A DNA stretch of 21,576 nucleotides from a bacterium (GCA_014802705.1 JAAVBR010000059.1:1-21576); one strand, 5' to 3'. Shown: positions 1 to 6,651, counted from the stretch's first letter. A program made the numbers and translations. Notes: generated by a model not told the origin, from the sequence alone.

Positions 1-9
1 CCAAAGAAT

Positions 10-249
10 ATGACTATGTCGCACCCCGAAAATAAATTGAATATCCGACGCGCCCGGCCCCAAACCCTGGCCGGCGCGGTCGGGGGATTGATGCAACTGT
101 TCGGGCGGCGCGCATCGGACGCGGATTTGGTCGCCCGATGGGACGAAATTATGGGGCCCGACATTGCGGCTATGGCCCGGCCTGGGGTCTTGCGGCCGAT
201 ATTGGGGGGCAATGGAAAGATGGGGGACGGATTATCTGAAATCACATAA
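10..249 (+). pseudogene. Truncated DciA / DUF721-family protein
   Basis: The first ~60 residues match the N-terminal half of DUF721 (DciA, the replicative-helicase loader of most bacteria lacking DnaC): an RRARPQTLAG opening followed by ARWDEIMGPDIAAMARPG, the usual 'W..I.G..IA....P' block. After this the family continues with a beta-rich stretch and a long helix, but here the reading frame runs into about 18 unrelated residues and stops, giving 79 aa against roughly 150-170 in alphaproteobacteria. Neither of the other two frames restores the missing half, so a simple frameshift is unlikely and a deletion or recombination junction near position 185-200 is inferred. The start at 10 is the first ATG (ATG also at 16); the window edge prevents checking upstream context. 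Composition is GC-rich, unlike the AT-rich gene that follows. Confidence 0.6.
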
Positions 250-279
250 ATAATTTTCGCGGTCCTGGAACGTTGTCTG

Positions 280-308
280 TTGGATTTATTGGGAATTTGT
301 GATAAGAT
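280..308 (+). promoter_or_regulatory. Sigma70-type promoter of the kinase-like gene
   Basis: TTGGAT (280-285), a 17-bp spacer, and TAAGAT (303-308). The spacer ends in GGGAATTTGTGA, closely matching the promoter of the ABC exporter at 1242-1270, which has the same TTGGAT and the same 17-bp spacing. Expected transcription start is near 315, which places the GTG codon at 299 upstream of the transcript and supports translation from ATG 356. Confidence 0.55.
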
Positions 309-355
309 ACCGTAGTATCCCACCTGTTATTGATGCAAAACGAACAAATAAAGTT

Positions 356-1210
356 ATGGAAAAAATACAAAATTATTTGGCAACACAATATCCTAACGCA
401 GTCGTTCGATTTATTGGTGCGGGATGGGATTCTTATGCCTTTATGATTGATAATTATATTGCGCGATTTTCAAAATTAAAATCGTCCAACTATGAATTCG
501 AAAAAAAGGTATTAGACTATATTCGTGACAAAGTTCCCGTCCCCACCCCCCGGATAGAGATTGTTTATGATGGTCCTTATGTTTATTCATTGCATAAAAG
601 TCTGCCTGGCGCACAATGGGATCCGCATGATGTTTTAAATACATGGGATCCTAAAAAACGGATGAACTTAATCCAAGACTTTGCAGATTTTTTGGTTGCC
701 CTGCATGCCATTGATGTGCATCAAATGCAGGCGTCCATCCCGGAATTAGAATATTTTAGTTATACGCCATATCCCGCAGAATATTTGGAATCCATTGTCC
801 ATAAATACGTCACAAAGTCTGAATTTGCCACGTTTTATCAAAAATATACACAAATGTGCCAAAACAATCGCATAACCGTCCCGGTGTTATTGCACAGGGA
901 TTATGGTGGCCACAACTGTCTGGTCGATCCCCACGGTCATCTATGCGGCGTTATTGATTTTAATGGCGTGCGCATTGGGCAACCGGATATGGATATCTTG
1001 CGCGCGGCAGACCATGGCCCGTTTCTGGATGCGGTTCGAAAAATCTATGAATCCAAAACCGGACGTAAAATCGATGTGGAACGCGGATACCAAGACCGAT
1101 TTATCGAATATGTTCATGCCATCGTGCGCCTGTGGGAATCCCATAATTCCATGGACATGAAAGAACAAAGTATAAAATCTTTTGTGGATGGGACATTAAA
1201 AAGATTGTAA
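356..1210 (+). CDS. APH-fold phosphotransferase (small-molecule kinase family)
   Basis: Protein of 284 aa with the layout of the aminoglycoside/choline phosphotransferase fold (PF01636 type). Near residues 20-40 it has the nucleotide-loop block FIGAGWDSYAF. The catalytic loop is LLHRDYGGHNCLVD (Asp182, Asn187), and the metal-binding Asp201 lies in VIDFNGVRIGQPDMDI. These residues are what is needed to phosphorylate a hydroxyl on a small molecule with ATP or GTP. The catalytic loop reads HRD rather than the commoner HGD. The substrate cannot be told: antibiotic kinases and metabolic kinases share this pattern. An in-frame GTG at 299 would add 19 residues but overlaps the -10 box, so ATG 356 is preferred; no strong Shine-Dalgarno is visible. 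The gene is visibly AT-rich compared with its neighbours and follows a broken dciA, which suggests acquisition. An ABC exporter with a matching promoter comes next. Confidence 0.7.
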   Translation: MEKIQNYLATQYPNAVVRFIGAGWDSYAFMIDNYIARFSKLKSSNYEFEKKVLDYIRDKVPVPTPRIEIVYDGPYVYSLHKSLPGAQWDPHDVLNTWDPKKRMNLIQDFADFLVALHAIDVHQMQASIPELEYFSYTPYPAEYLESIVHKYVTKSEFATFYQKYTQMCQNNRITVPVLLHRDYGGHNCLVDPHGHLCGVIDFNGVRIGQPDMDILRAADHGPFLDAVRKIYESKTGRKIDVERGYQDRFIEYVHAIVRLWESHNSMDMKEQSIKSFVDGTLKRL

Positions 1211-1241
1211 TTTTGCATCTATCTATCAAACTTATTATTCA

Positions 1242-1270
1242 TTGGATTGGGTGGGAATATATGATAAAAT
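1242..1270 (+). promoter_or_regulatory. Promoter of the ABC exporter with inverted repeat
   Basis: TTGGAT (1242-1247), 17-bp spacer, TAAAAT (1265-1270). An inverted repeat GGGAAT (1253-1258) / ATTCCC (1269-1274) with a 10-nt centre overlaps the -10 box, so it could be an operator. The predicted start near 1277 gives a leader of about 35 nt that contains a second copy of the -10/repeat motif. Confidence 0.55.
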
Positions 1271-1310
1271 TCCCGGTATGATTTGTCGGAAATATATGAT
1301 AAAATTCCCG
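1257..1310 (+). repeat. Tandem 19-bp direct repeat upstream of the ABC exporter
   Basis: ATATATGATAAAATTCCCG occurs at 1257-1275 and again at 1292-1310, identical over 19 nt and offset by 35 bp. The second copy ends one base before the exporter's ATG at 1312. If its TAAAAT (1300-1305) acted as a -10 box, it would start a leaderless message at the ATG; no convincing -35 box accompanies it. The core GATAAAATTCCC recurs in the promoter at 3122-3150. Confidence 0.7.
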
Positions 1311-1311
1311 T

Positions 1312-3084
1312 ATGGTGACGAAACGAAAAACGGACTTTGCCCTGCCCCGAACGCTGTGGGGATTTTATTTAAAATATGCCATTGGACCGTCGTGGATTGT
1401 TTTATCCCTTTGGTTTATTTGCTTTCTGGGGTCGTGGACCATGCGGGGATTCTTTGGCCCCATGATCGACAAATGGTTTTATGCCCTGTTCCAGACCGGG
1501 CCCACGCCGCACGATATTATCCGGGCGGCCATTCCCACCATTTTGTTCTGTATGGGATTGCGCCTGGTGTGGAACCTGGGCGATGCGGTGCGGGCGTATA
1601 TCAATGCCTGGTGGGGTGTAAAATATCAGGATCGCGCCACACTGATCCTGAATGAATATGTGGCCAATCAAACGATGGCCTTTCACCGGGATTCCATGCC
1701 GGGCAAACTCTATAACTACATCGGCATTATATCATCCAGTTTTCGCCAGGTGATGGATTATACCGTCTTGTTTTTATCGGCGATTTTAATCTTGCTGTTG
1801 GGGGGATATGCAATCGTCCGGACCCAGGAAATCTTTATGTATTTTATCGTCGGGTTTTATTTGATCAAAAGTATTTATATCTGTTTCATGCTGGTCCCCA
1901 TTCGGCGCGATTCCATCGCCGCCACCCAATACGACACCGTGTATCAGGCCAATATCCTGGATTACATTGAAAACACGATTATCACGAAACTGTTCGGCAT
2001 TAAAATAAACACGACATTGGCCGAATCCGATGAACGGCGGCAAAGCCTGAAATACAATATCCGCAAGAATTATCTGATCACATCCACGTGGGCCATCCCG
2101 AATATTATTGAGGTCTTTGTCCGCGCCATCATGATGTTTATCTGTATCCGGTCTTTTGCGACGGGCACCATTACCCTGGCGGATGCGATTTTGATCTTTG
2201 CCCTGATGGCCACGGTCAGTAATATTGTCACGCGCATCATGGACGGATCCCCCGATTTCATAGATATGTTGAGCCGGACATTATTCGCGTATCGTGAATT
2301 GGTGCGCCCGATCGAAATCACAGACGCCCCGAACGCCCCGACTTTAAGCGTCCCGCGTGGGGCGATACGCATCGATGGTGTGTCCTTTGCATATAAAGAC
2401 AAGCGCGTGTTAAACAACATATCCCTAAACATCCGGGCGGGCGAATCCGTTGGCATTGTTGGGGCATCCGGCTGCGGGAAAACGACGCTCGCCCATTTGA
2501 TCATGCGCTTTTACGATCCAAAACGGGGCCGCATTTTAATCGATGGCACGGATATCAAAACCGTATCCCAGGATTCCCTGCACGCCGCCATATCCTTTAT
2601 TCCCCAAGAACCCACCATGTTTAATCGCACGTTGTGGGAAAACATCGGCTATGGCAAACAAGGGGCGACGATGGCGGAAATCAAGGCGGCGGCCCGGGCC
2701 GCCCAGGCCGATCAGTTTATTCGCGAATCATCAGACGGGTATGACACCTTGGTCGGGGACCGCGGCATTAAACTGTCCGGCGGCCAGCGTCAGCGTATCG
2801 CCATCGCCCGCGCGTTCTTAAAAGACGCCCCCATCTTGATCCTGGACGAGGCGACATCCGCCCTGGACAGTGAATCTGAGGCCAAGATTCAGGCCGCCCT
2901 GGCCCAGTTGACGCGGCATCGCACCACAATCGTGATTGCCCATCGCCTGGCGACGCTGAAAAACATGGATCGGATTATCGTGCTGGACCGGGGGCGCATT
3001 GTGGAAAGCGGCACACACAAAAGCCTGATCCGACGGCGCGCCGGCCTGTATCGGCGGCTGTGGGAAATGCAAAATCTGGCCTAG
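1312..3084 (+). CDS. ABC exporter half-transporter (fused permease-ATPase)
   Basis: Complete 590-aa type IV ABC exporter of the MsbA/LmrA/ATM-like architecture. The N-terminal half (about residues 20-330) is hydrophobic with several membrane helices. The C-terminal nucleotide-binding domain carries Walker A GASGCGKTT, the Q-loop in FIPQEP, the signature LSGGQRQR, Walker B ILILDEATSALD and the H-loop IAHR, so it should be an active ATPase. It probably works as a homodimer in the inner membrane exporting a lipid, peptide or drug; the sequence does not say which. No Shine-Dalgarno precedes the ATG, in keeping with the leaderless style seen elsewhere here. It lies about 100 bp after the kinase-like gene and shares its promoter module, so co-regulation is plausible. 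No clear rho-independent terminator follows. Confidence 0.9.
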   Translation: MVTKRKTDFALPRTLWGFYLKYAIGPSWIVLSLWFICFLGSWTMRGFFGPMIDKWFYALFQTGPTPHDIIRAAIPTILFCMGLRLVWNLGDAVRAYINAWWGVKYQDRATLILNEYVANQTMAFHRDSMPGKLYNYIGIISSSFRQVMDYTVLFLSAILILLLGGYAIVRTQEIFMYFIVGFYLIKSIYICFMLVPIRRDSIAATQYDTVYQANILDYIENTIITKLFGIKINTTLAESDERRQSLKYNIRKNYLITSTWAIPNIIEVFVRAIMMFICIRSFATGTITLADAILIFALMATVSNIVTRIMDGSPDFIDMLSRTLFAYRELVRPIEITDAPNAPTLSVPRGAIRIDGVSFAYKDKRVLNNISLNIRAGESVGIVGASGCGKTTLAHLIMRFYDPKRGRILIDGTDIKTVSQDSLHAAISFIPQEPTMFNRTLWENIGYGKQGATMAEIKAAARAAQADQFIRESSDGYDTLVGDRGIKLSGGQRQRIAIARAFLKDAPILILDEATSALDSESEAKIQAALAQLTRHRTTIVIAHRLATLKNMDRIIVLDRGRIVESGTHKSLIRRRAGLYRRLWEMQNLA

Positions 3085-3121
3085 TCGCCCGTGGGCAGCG
3101 TTTCATAGGAAAACAAACTTA

Positions 3122-3150
3122 TTGTAAATTGCGTGATCGTAAGATAAAAT
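3122..3150 (+). promoter_or_regulatory. Promoter of the small HTH gene
   Basis: TTGTAA (3122-3127), 17-bp spacer, TAAAAT (3145-3150) inside GATAAAATTCCCC, the same core as in the tandem repeat before the ABC exporter. Predicted start is near 3157. Confidence 0.5.
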
Positions 3151-3160
3151 TCCCCATAAA

Positions 3161-3182
3161 GAGGAAATTATTCTTTTTCCTC
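3161..3182 (+). promoter_or_regulatory. Hairpin in the 5' leader of the HTH gene
   Basis: GAGGAAA (3161-3167) can pair with TTTCCTC (3176-3182) across an 8-nt loop, just after the predicted transcription start. It is followed by the ribosome binding site TAGGGGGA and ATG 3201. It lacks a T-run and is AU-rich, so it is more likely a leader structure or DNA operator than a terminator. Confidence 0.35.
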
Positions 3183-3200
3183 AATACTTAGGGGGATTTT

Positions 3201-3464
3201 ATGACTCATATCGGATTATGGGCAACAATTGATAAAATCGCACAAATTCACGGCACGTCCCCATCCGGCCTGGCCCGGCGATGCGGCTTTGACGCCACAT
3301 CCTTTAACAAAAGCAAACGATGGGATGAACATGGCAAGCCCCGTTGGCCGTCCGGCAAAACATTGGCCCGCGTGATTGAAACGACGCACCTGTCCGACGA
3401 AGAATTTATTCGGATTCTAAGCGCCACCGAACGCGAACTGTCCCAACAACAAAAATCTGAATAA
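3201..3464 (+). CDS. Small HTH regulator, LexA/S24 N-terminal type without peptidase domain
   Basis: An 87-aa protein that is almost entirely one helix-turn-helix domain. The stretch SPSGLARRCGFDATSFNKSK, followed by PRWPSGKTLARVIE, is typical of the DNA-binding half of alphaproteobacterial S24-peptidase (phage-repressor-like) regulators. Those proteins normally continue with a self-cleaving Ser/Lys peptidase domain to about 200-230 aa. Here translation stops right after the HTH, and no peptidase remnant is visible downstream. It may be a stand-alone repressor that cannot be inactivated by RecA-stimulated cleavage, or a decayed repressor. The GGGGGA ribosome site 7-8 nt before the ATG fixes the start. 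Its target is unknown; the hydrolase promoter immediately downstream has a MerR-type rather than an XRE-type operator. Confidence 0.7.
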   Translation: MTHIGLWATIDKIAQIHGTSPSGLARRCGFDATSFNKSKRWDEHGKPRWPSGKTLARVIETTHLSDEEFIRILSATERELSQQQKSE

Positions 3465-3482
3465 CCTGATCAAAAAAAATCC

Positions 3483-3513
3483 TTGCCCTAGAGTTTACTC
3501 TAGGGTTTATACT
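3483..3513 (+). promoter_or_regulatory. MerR-family promoter/operator
   Basis: -35 TTGCCC (3483-3488) and -10 TATACT (3508-3513) are separated by 19 bp, the over-long spacer that defines promoters untwisted by MerR-family activators. The spacer carries a perfect palindrome, CCCTAGAG-TTTA-CTCTAGGG (3486-3505, 8-bp arms). Both features match established MerR-family promoter geometry. No MerR-type gene is present in this window, so the regulator must be encoded elsewhere. Predicted start is near 3520. Confidence 0.85.
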
Positions 3514-3537
3514 ATGCCTAAAAAAAGGAGGAATAAC

Positions 3538-4557
3538 ATGACCAAAATACTGATTATTGTCGCGGTGGCGATTGTTATGGGGGCCATCATCGGGTGGGGC
3601 CGCACACACACCTGGGACAAGACGTTTGCCCAAGATCCGACCGTCAGCGTCCAACGCGTTCATTTCAAAAATCGATATGGCGTCCCGTTGGTGGGCGACC
3701 TGTATATGCCGAAAAAGCGTTCGGCGGCGAAATTGCCGGCCATCGTCGTGGCGGGGCCCTTTGGCGCGGTCAAGGAACAGGCGTCCGGCCTCTATGCCCA
3801 GGAAATGGCCCGACGCGGCTTTATCACGTTGGCGTTCGATCCGTCATTCACGGGCCAATCCGGCGGTGATGTGCGCCGTGTGGCGTCGCCCGACATCAAT
3901 ACCGAAGACTTTTCCGCCGCGGTGGATTATTTAACCACACGCGCGGATGTGGATCCGGAAAAAATCGGCATTATCGGGATTTGTGGCTTTGGGGGCATGG
4001 GCCTGAACGCGGCGGCGATGGATACGCGGATCCGGGCGACCGTCACATCCACCATGTATGATATGAGCCGCGTCAACGCCAACGGGTACTTTGACGCCAT
4101 GACGGCGGATGACCGCTATGCCACGCGCCAGAATCTGAATGCCCAGCGCACCGCGGACGCACGCAGTGGTAAAATTGCGCGCGCCGGCGGCGTGCCAGAC
4201 GTGTTGCCGGATGACGCACCCCAATTTATGAAAGATTACTGGGCCTATTACAAGACGCCGCGGGGATTCCACAAACGGTCGGGCAATTCCACCGACGGAT
4301 GGAACACGACGTCCAGTTTGTCCTTTATGACCATGCCGATTTTGGCGTACAGTGGCGAAATCCGAAATGCGGTTTTAATGCTGCACGGGGAAAACGCGCA
4401 CAGTCTGTATTTCAGCGAAGACGCGTTCAAGAAATTAAAGGGCGATAACAAAGAACTGATGATTATCCCAAACGCCAATCATGTGGATCTGTACGACAAT
4501 TTTGACAAGATCCCGTTTGATAAAATCCAGACGTTCTTTGAGACGTATCTGAAATAA
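3538..4557 (+). CDS. Alpha/beta hydrolase with Cys nucleophile (dienelactone-hydrolase-like superfamily)
   Basis: A 339-aa alpha/beta hydrolase with an N-terminal hydrophobic segment (residues 2-20) that could be a signal anchor, so it may act in the periplasm. The nucleophile elbow is GIICGFGG-like, reading GICGFGGMGLNAAA with Cys149 where esterases have Ser; Cys nucleophiles are known in dienelactone hydrolases. The likely catalytic His is His315 in NANHVDLYD, and an acidic residue near 285 (HGENAHS) is a candidate third member. The start at ATG 3538 is set by an ideal AAGGAGG site (3525-3531); the in-frame ATG at 3514 lies before the predicted transcript start. Transcription is from a MerR-type promoter, so expression is probably induced by a reactive small molecule, thiol stress or metal. 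Relatives are annotated simply as alpha/beta hydrolases and the substrate is not known. Confidence 0.85.
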   Translation: MTKILIIVAVAIVMGAIIGWGRTHTWDKTFAQDPTVSVQRVHFKNRYGVPLVGDLYMPKKRSAAKLPAIVVAGPFGAVKEQASGLYAQEMARRGFITLAFDPSFTGQSGGDVRRVASPDINTEDFSAAVDYLTTRADVDPEKIGIIGICGFGGMGLNAAAMDTRIRATVTSTMYDMSRVNANGYFDAMTADDRYATRQNLNAQRTADARSGKIARAGGVPDVLPDDAPQFMKDYWAYYKTPRGFHKRSGNSTDGWNTTSSLSFMTMPILAYSGEIRNAVLMLHGENAHSLYFSEDAFKKLKGDNKELMIIPNANHVDLYDNFDKIPFDKIQTFFETYLK

Positions 4558-4561
4558 AAAC

Positions 4562-4584
4562 CGGGGGCACCGCCCCCGTTTTTT
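4562..4584. terminator. Bidirectional rho-independent terminator
   Basis: CGGGGGC (4562-4568), loop ACC, GCCCCCG (4572-4578), then six T (4579-4584). Five A precede the stem, giving a T-run on the other strand, so it serves both the hydrolase and the convergent minus-strand gene, whose TAA stop (4585-4583) lies in the T-run. Confidence 0.9.
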
Positions 4585-5860
4585 AATCCATTTCCCGTCC
4601 CGCTGGATGGACCATGGTACGGCTGGATGCTGCATCTTTTGACTTATTCTGAACCTTGTCCGTGGCGGCATGTAATTTTTGTTTGTGCGAGTGTTTTAGA
4701 ATATGATTGGCTTGCATGAAAATCATCTCGTCACAAAAGTTCGTAAGATTAAACTGCATGCTTAATTTTTCGTTTCTTTTGATGTAGTGATTTACTTCGA
4801 ACATGTATATGTCTAAATATTTGTTCAGGGCAGTTTTGGTGCGTGAACTAAATTTCTTTAGAAAATTTATGCCAGAAATTGTGAATATTTTTTCAGTGGC
4901 CTGGTCAACAGATAAACCATTTTTCAAGGTTGCGATAATCTTGTCGTCAAGATTATCTTGAATCTGGCGATAGGTTGTTGTCACATCTGATCCGTCAACA
5001 CCAAAAATATCATTTAGTACCATAGAATATTTTTTCTTAAAATCTGGTGTTAATGGGCAATCCAGGTCTGTGTCAGGATAACTGGTTAACTCAGCGCGTA
5101 TAAGACCTAAACTGGTCAGGAACGGTCTGTCAGAAAATTTTAGTTTGGCAAAGTCTTTAGTATACTCGTCCAGATGGTTATTCATCCATGCAATGGCTGT
5201 GGCCAGGATATAATCCGCCTCTTCTGCCTTTATATTATCTGAATCCAAAATTTCGGCCGTATAAATCACATAGTTTAGATATAAATAATACGGGTGGAGT
5301 ATGTGAAAGTCATTAAAACCGCATTTAAAAAGCAGATTCCTGGGAACGGGTACAGAAAACTCAGGGGGCAAATGGGTCAACGGTTGACCGAAATCATCGG
5401 TTAATACCAAAGTCCCATATTGTTTTTTTGATTCCTGTAATTGTTTGCGAAACTCTAATATTTCCGCAATACGTGCCGCTAATTCATTTTGGAAGTTAAA
5501 CAATATTTTTTGGGACGTATTTTGAAATAAGGTTCGTTTATAAATCTTTTCTTTTTCACGATGTTCCATTTCATGGGCCAAGGTGTTGCGAATATATTTT
5601 TTTGAGCGGGCAATAGAAACATTTGTGTCAGATTTTTCCAACAGATAATGCAATAGGATCATATCTGTCCGGGGATTGTATGCAGCCTCAGATTCATAAT
5701 CAGCATTTACAATAACCGTATCAATTTTAACCCGGTCCATTTGGCTGATTTTTTTGATGGCACGATCGTATTCGATGTCTGTCTTGGACTGGGCATGCGC
5801 CGCCCCGCCCAGCATCAATGTCATCAACATCCACATATATAAATTTTTAACGTATTTCAT
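4583..5860 (-). CDS. Secreted HExxH protein, putative zinc metallopeptidase
   Basis: A 425-aa protein with a clear signal peptide (hydrophobic 8-20, cleavage predicted after AHA at residue 23), hence periplasmic or secreted. Residues 94-100 read LAHEMEH, a zinc-metallopeptidase HExxH motif (His96, Glu97, His100). NELAARIAEIL follows 26 residues later, where Glu126 could be the third zinc ligand of a gluzincin-like site; that assignment is inference. The rest is largely helical and matches no family I recognise. The C-terminal ~30 residues are charged and low in complexity. The gene is AT-rich compared with its neighbours, like the kinase-like gene, hinting at transfer. Its promoter is an extended -10 only 9 nt from the ATG, implying a nearly leaderless message. 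It is divergent from the methyltransferase-like gene. Confidence 0.6.
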   Translation of the reverse strand: MKYVKNLYMWMLMTLMLGGAAHAQSKTDIEYDRAIKKISQMDRVKIDTVIVNADYESEAAYNPRTDMILLHYLLEKSDTNVSIARSKKYIRNTLAHEMEHREKEKIYKRTLFQNTSQKILFNFQNELAARIAEILEFRKQLQESKKQYGTLVLTDDFGQPLTHLPPEFSVPVPRNLLFKCGFNDFHILHPYYLYLNYVIYTAEILDSDNIKAEEADYILATAIAWMNNHLDEYTKDFAKLKFSDRPFLTSLGLIRAELTSYPDTDLDCPLTPDFKKKYSMVLNDIFGVDGSDVTTTYRQIQDNLDDKIIATLKNGLSVDQATEKIFTISGINFLKKFSSRTKTALNKYLDIYMFEVNHYIKRNEKLSMQFNLTNFCDEMIFMQANHILKHSHKQKLHAATDKVQNKSKDAASSRTMVHPAGREMD

Positions 5861-5869
5861 GATATGAAT

Positions 5870-5878
5870 ATTATACCA
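5870..5878 (-). promoter_or_regulatory. Extended -10 promoter of the metallopeptidase-like gene
   Basis: On the minus strand this reads TGGTATAAT, an extended -10 (TGN-TATAAT). No good -35 is visible, as is usual for extended -10 promoters. The predicted start near 5863 leaves a leader of about 3 nt before the ATG (5860). Confidence 0.55.
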
Positions 5879-5884
5879 TAATAA

Positions 5885-5910
5885 CCCAATTTATAGTATA
5901 TTTTATTGGG
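5885..5910 (+). promoter_or_regulatory. Possible promoter/operator of the methyltransferase-like gene
   Basis: An inverted repeat CCCAAT (5885-5890) / ATTGGG (5905-5910) with a 14-nt centre encloses a -10-like TATAGT (5892-5897). No clear -35 is found. AAGGA at 5914-5918 is the ribosome site for ATG 5925. An operator role for the repeat is inference. Confidence 0.35.
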
Positions 5911-5924
5911 AAAAAGGATATTTT

Positions 5925-6509
5925 ATGGAAATGCTGATAAAATGGATTTTGTATGGGGTTGTCGCGCTGATTGCCGTTATTGATTTGGTTGTCTTGGTCA
6001 AGTTAATTGAATATTCCACCTGTGTTTTAATTATGCATCAACCCCCACTCGTCCCCAGTAATCGTCGCCTGCGCGCCGCGGTGGTGCAAGAAATTCATGA
6101 CCATTACCCCGACGCCCGCCGTATGACAGAGGTTGGATCCGGATACGGCGGGTTGGTGCGGGCCTTGGCCGCCGCATGTCCCCGGGCGCATGTGTATGGC
6201 ATTGAAAACATGCCGGTCGCGGCGTGGGTATCCCAAATCGCCGCGCTGGGGCGGCCCAACGCCCACACGGTGCATCGGGATGCGTTTGCCTATCTGGACG
6301 GGGGCGCCCGGTTTGATGTGGCGGTGGCCTATTTGGGGCCGGATTTAACGCCGCGCTTGGCGGATTATGCAAAAAATTTCCCGGTTTTGATTTCCTGCGA
6401 TTTTGAAATCCCGAACCGCCGGCCGACGCGCGTGATTGATGTCGGCGGCGGATACACCCGATACCGGGGTAAAAAATATCCCCACCGGCTTTACGTGTAT
6501 GAATTTTAA
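5925..6509 (+). CDS. Membrane-anchored class I SAM-dependent methyltransferase-like protein
   Basis: A 194-aa protein with an N-terminal membrane helix (about residues 5-32), then a Rossmann-like methyltransferase core. Motif I is TEVGSGYGGLVRALA (about 68-82), the acidic post-I strand is HVYGIEN, and a motif-IV-like strand is FDVAVAYLGPDL. This supports binding of S-adenosylmethionine on the cytoplasmic face of the inner membrane. The C-terminal part is short, with no recognisable substrate-binding insertion, so the target (lipid, protein or small molecule) is unknown. The start has a good AAGGA site 6 nt upstream. It is divergent from the HExxH gene and ends in a strong terminator shared with the minus-strand mini-cassette. 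Confidence 0.65.
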   Translation: MEMLIKWILYGVVALIAVIDLVVLVKLIEYSTCVLIMHQPPLVPSNRRLRAAVVQEIHDHYPDARRMTEVGSGYGGLVRALAAACPRAHVYGIENMPVAAWVSQIAALGRPNAHTVHRDAFAYLDGGARFDVAVAYLGPDLTPRLADYAKNFPVLISCDFEIPNRRPTRVIDVGGGYTRYRGKKYPHRLYVYEF

Positions 6510-6511
6510 AT

Positions 6512-6544
6512 AAAAACACCGGACCAACGCCCGGTGTTTTTTTA
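6512..6544. terminator. Bidirectional terminator, copy 1 of a perfect 33-bp repeat
   Basis: AACACCGG (6515-6522), loop ACCAACGC, CCGGTGTT (6531-6538), flanked by an A-run and a T-run so it can stop transcription on both strands. All 33 bp recur exactly at 7135-7167 in the same orientation. The stop codon of the 27-aa minus-strand ORF (6544-6542) lies in the T-run. Confidence 0.9.
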
Positions 6545-6625
6545 TCCGATCATGTATCCACAGATAAAGACCAACACCATGGCCAGGATATAAATCCACA
6601 GCCGGCGGCGCATACTTTGTGTCAT
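6542..6625 (-). CDS. 27-residue single-pass membrane microprotein
   Basis: A small ORF of 27 codons plus TAA. It begins MTQSMRRRLW and continues with one hydrophobic helix (about residues 10-26), so it would insert with the arginine-rich end in the cytoplasm. A purine-rich AGGGGA lies 8 nt before the ATG, with AAGGA just upstream. It starts 26 nt after the stop of the VirB2-like gene and ends exactly in the terminator, which supports it being the second gene of that unit. Function is unknown; a role in handling or anchoring the pilin-like protein is only a guess from position. Confidence 0.5.
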   Translation of the reverse strand: MTQSMRRRLWIYILAMVLVFICGYMIG

Positions 6626-6651
6626 TATGTTTCCCCTTTTCCTTGTGTTTA

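Noticed and set aside
299..355. GTG start for the kinase-like gene, adding 19 residues
   Set aside because: The GTG overlaps the -10 box of a well-formed promoter and would lie upstream of the transcript; ATG 356 gives a complete kinase domain.
356..1210. Calling the kinase a named antibiotic-resistance gene
   Set aside because: Only the fold and catalytic residues are visible; no substrate-specific signature could be recognised.
1242..1655. Overlapping 137-codon frame within the ABC exporter start
   Set aside because: It shows no recognisable domain and is explained as a shadow of the exporter reading frame.
3514..3537. Upstream ATG of the alpha/beta hydrolase
   Set aside because: It directly follows the -10 box and precedes the predicted start site; the ATG at 3538 has an ideal AAGGAGG site.
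5885..5910. CCCAAT/ATTGGG repeat as a terminator
   Set aside because: The arms are short, the 14-nt loop is AT-rich and no T-run follows; an operator is the better reading.
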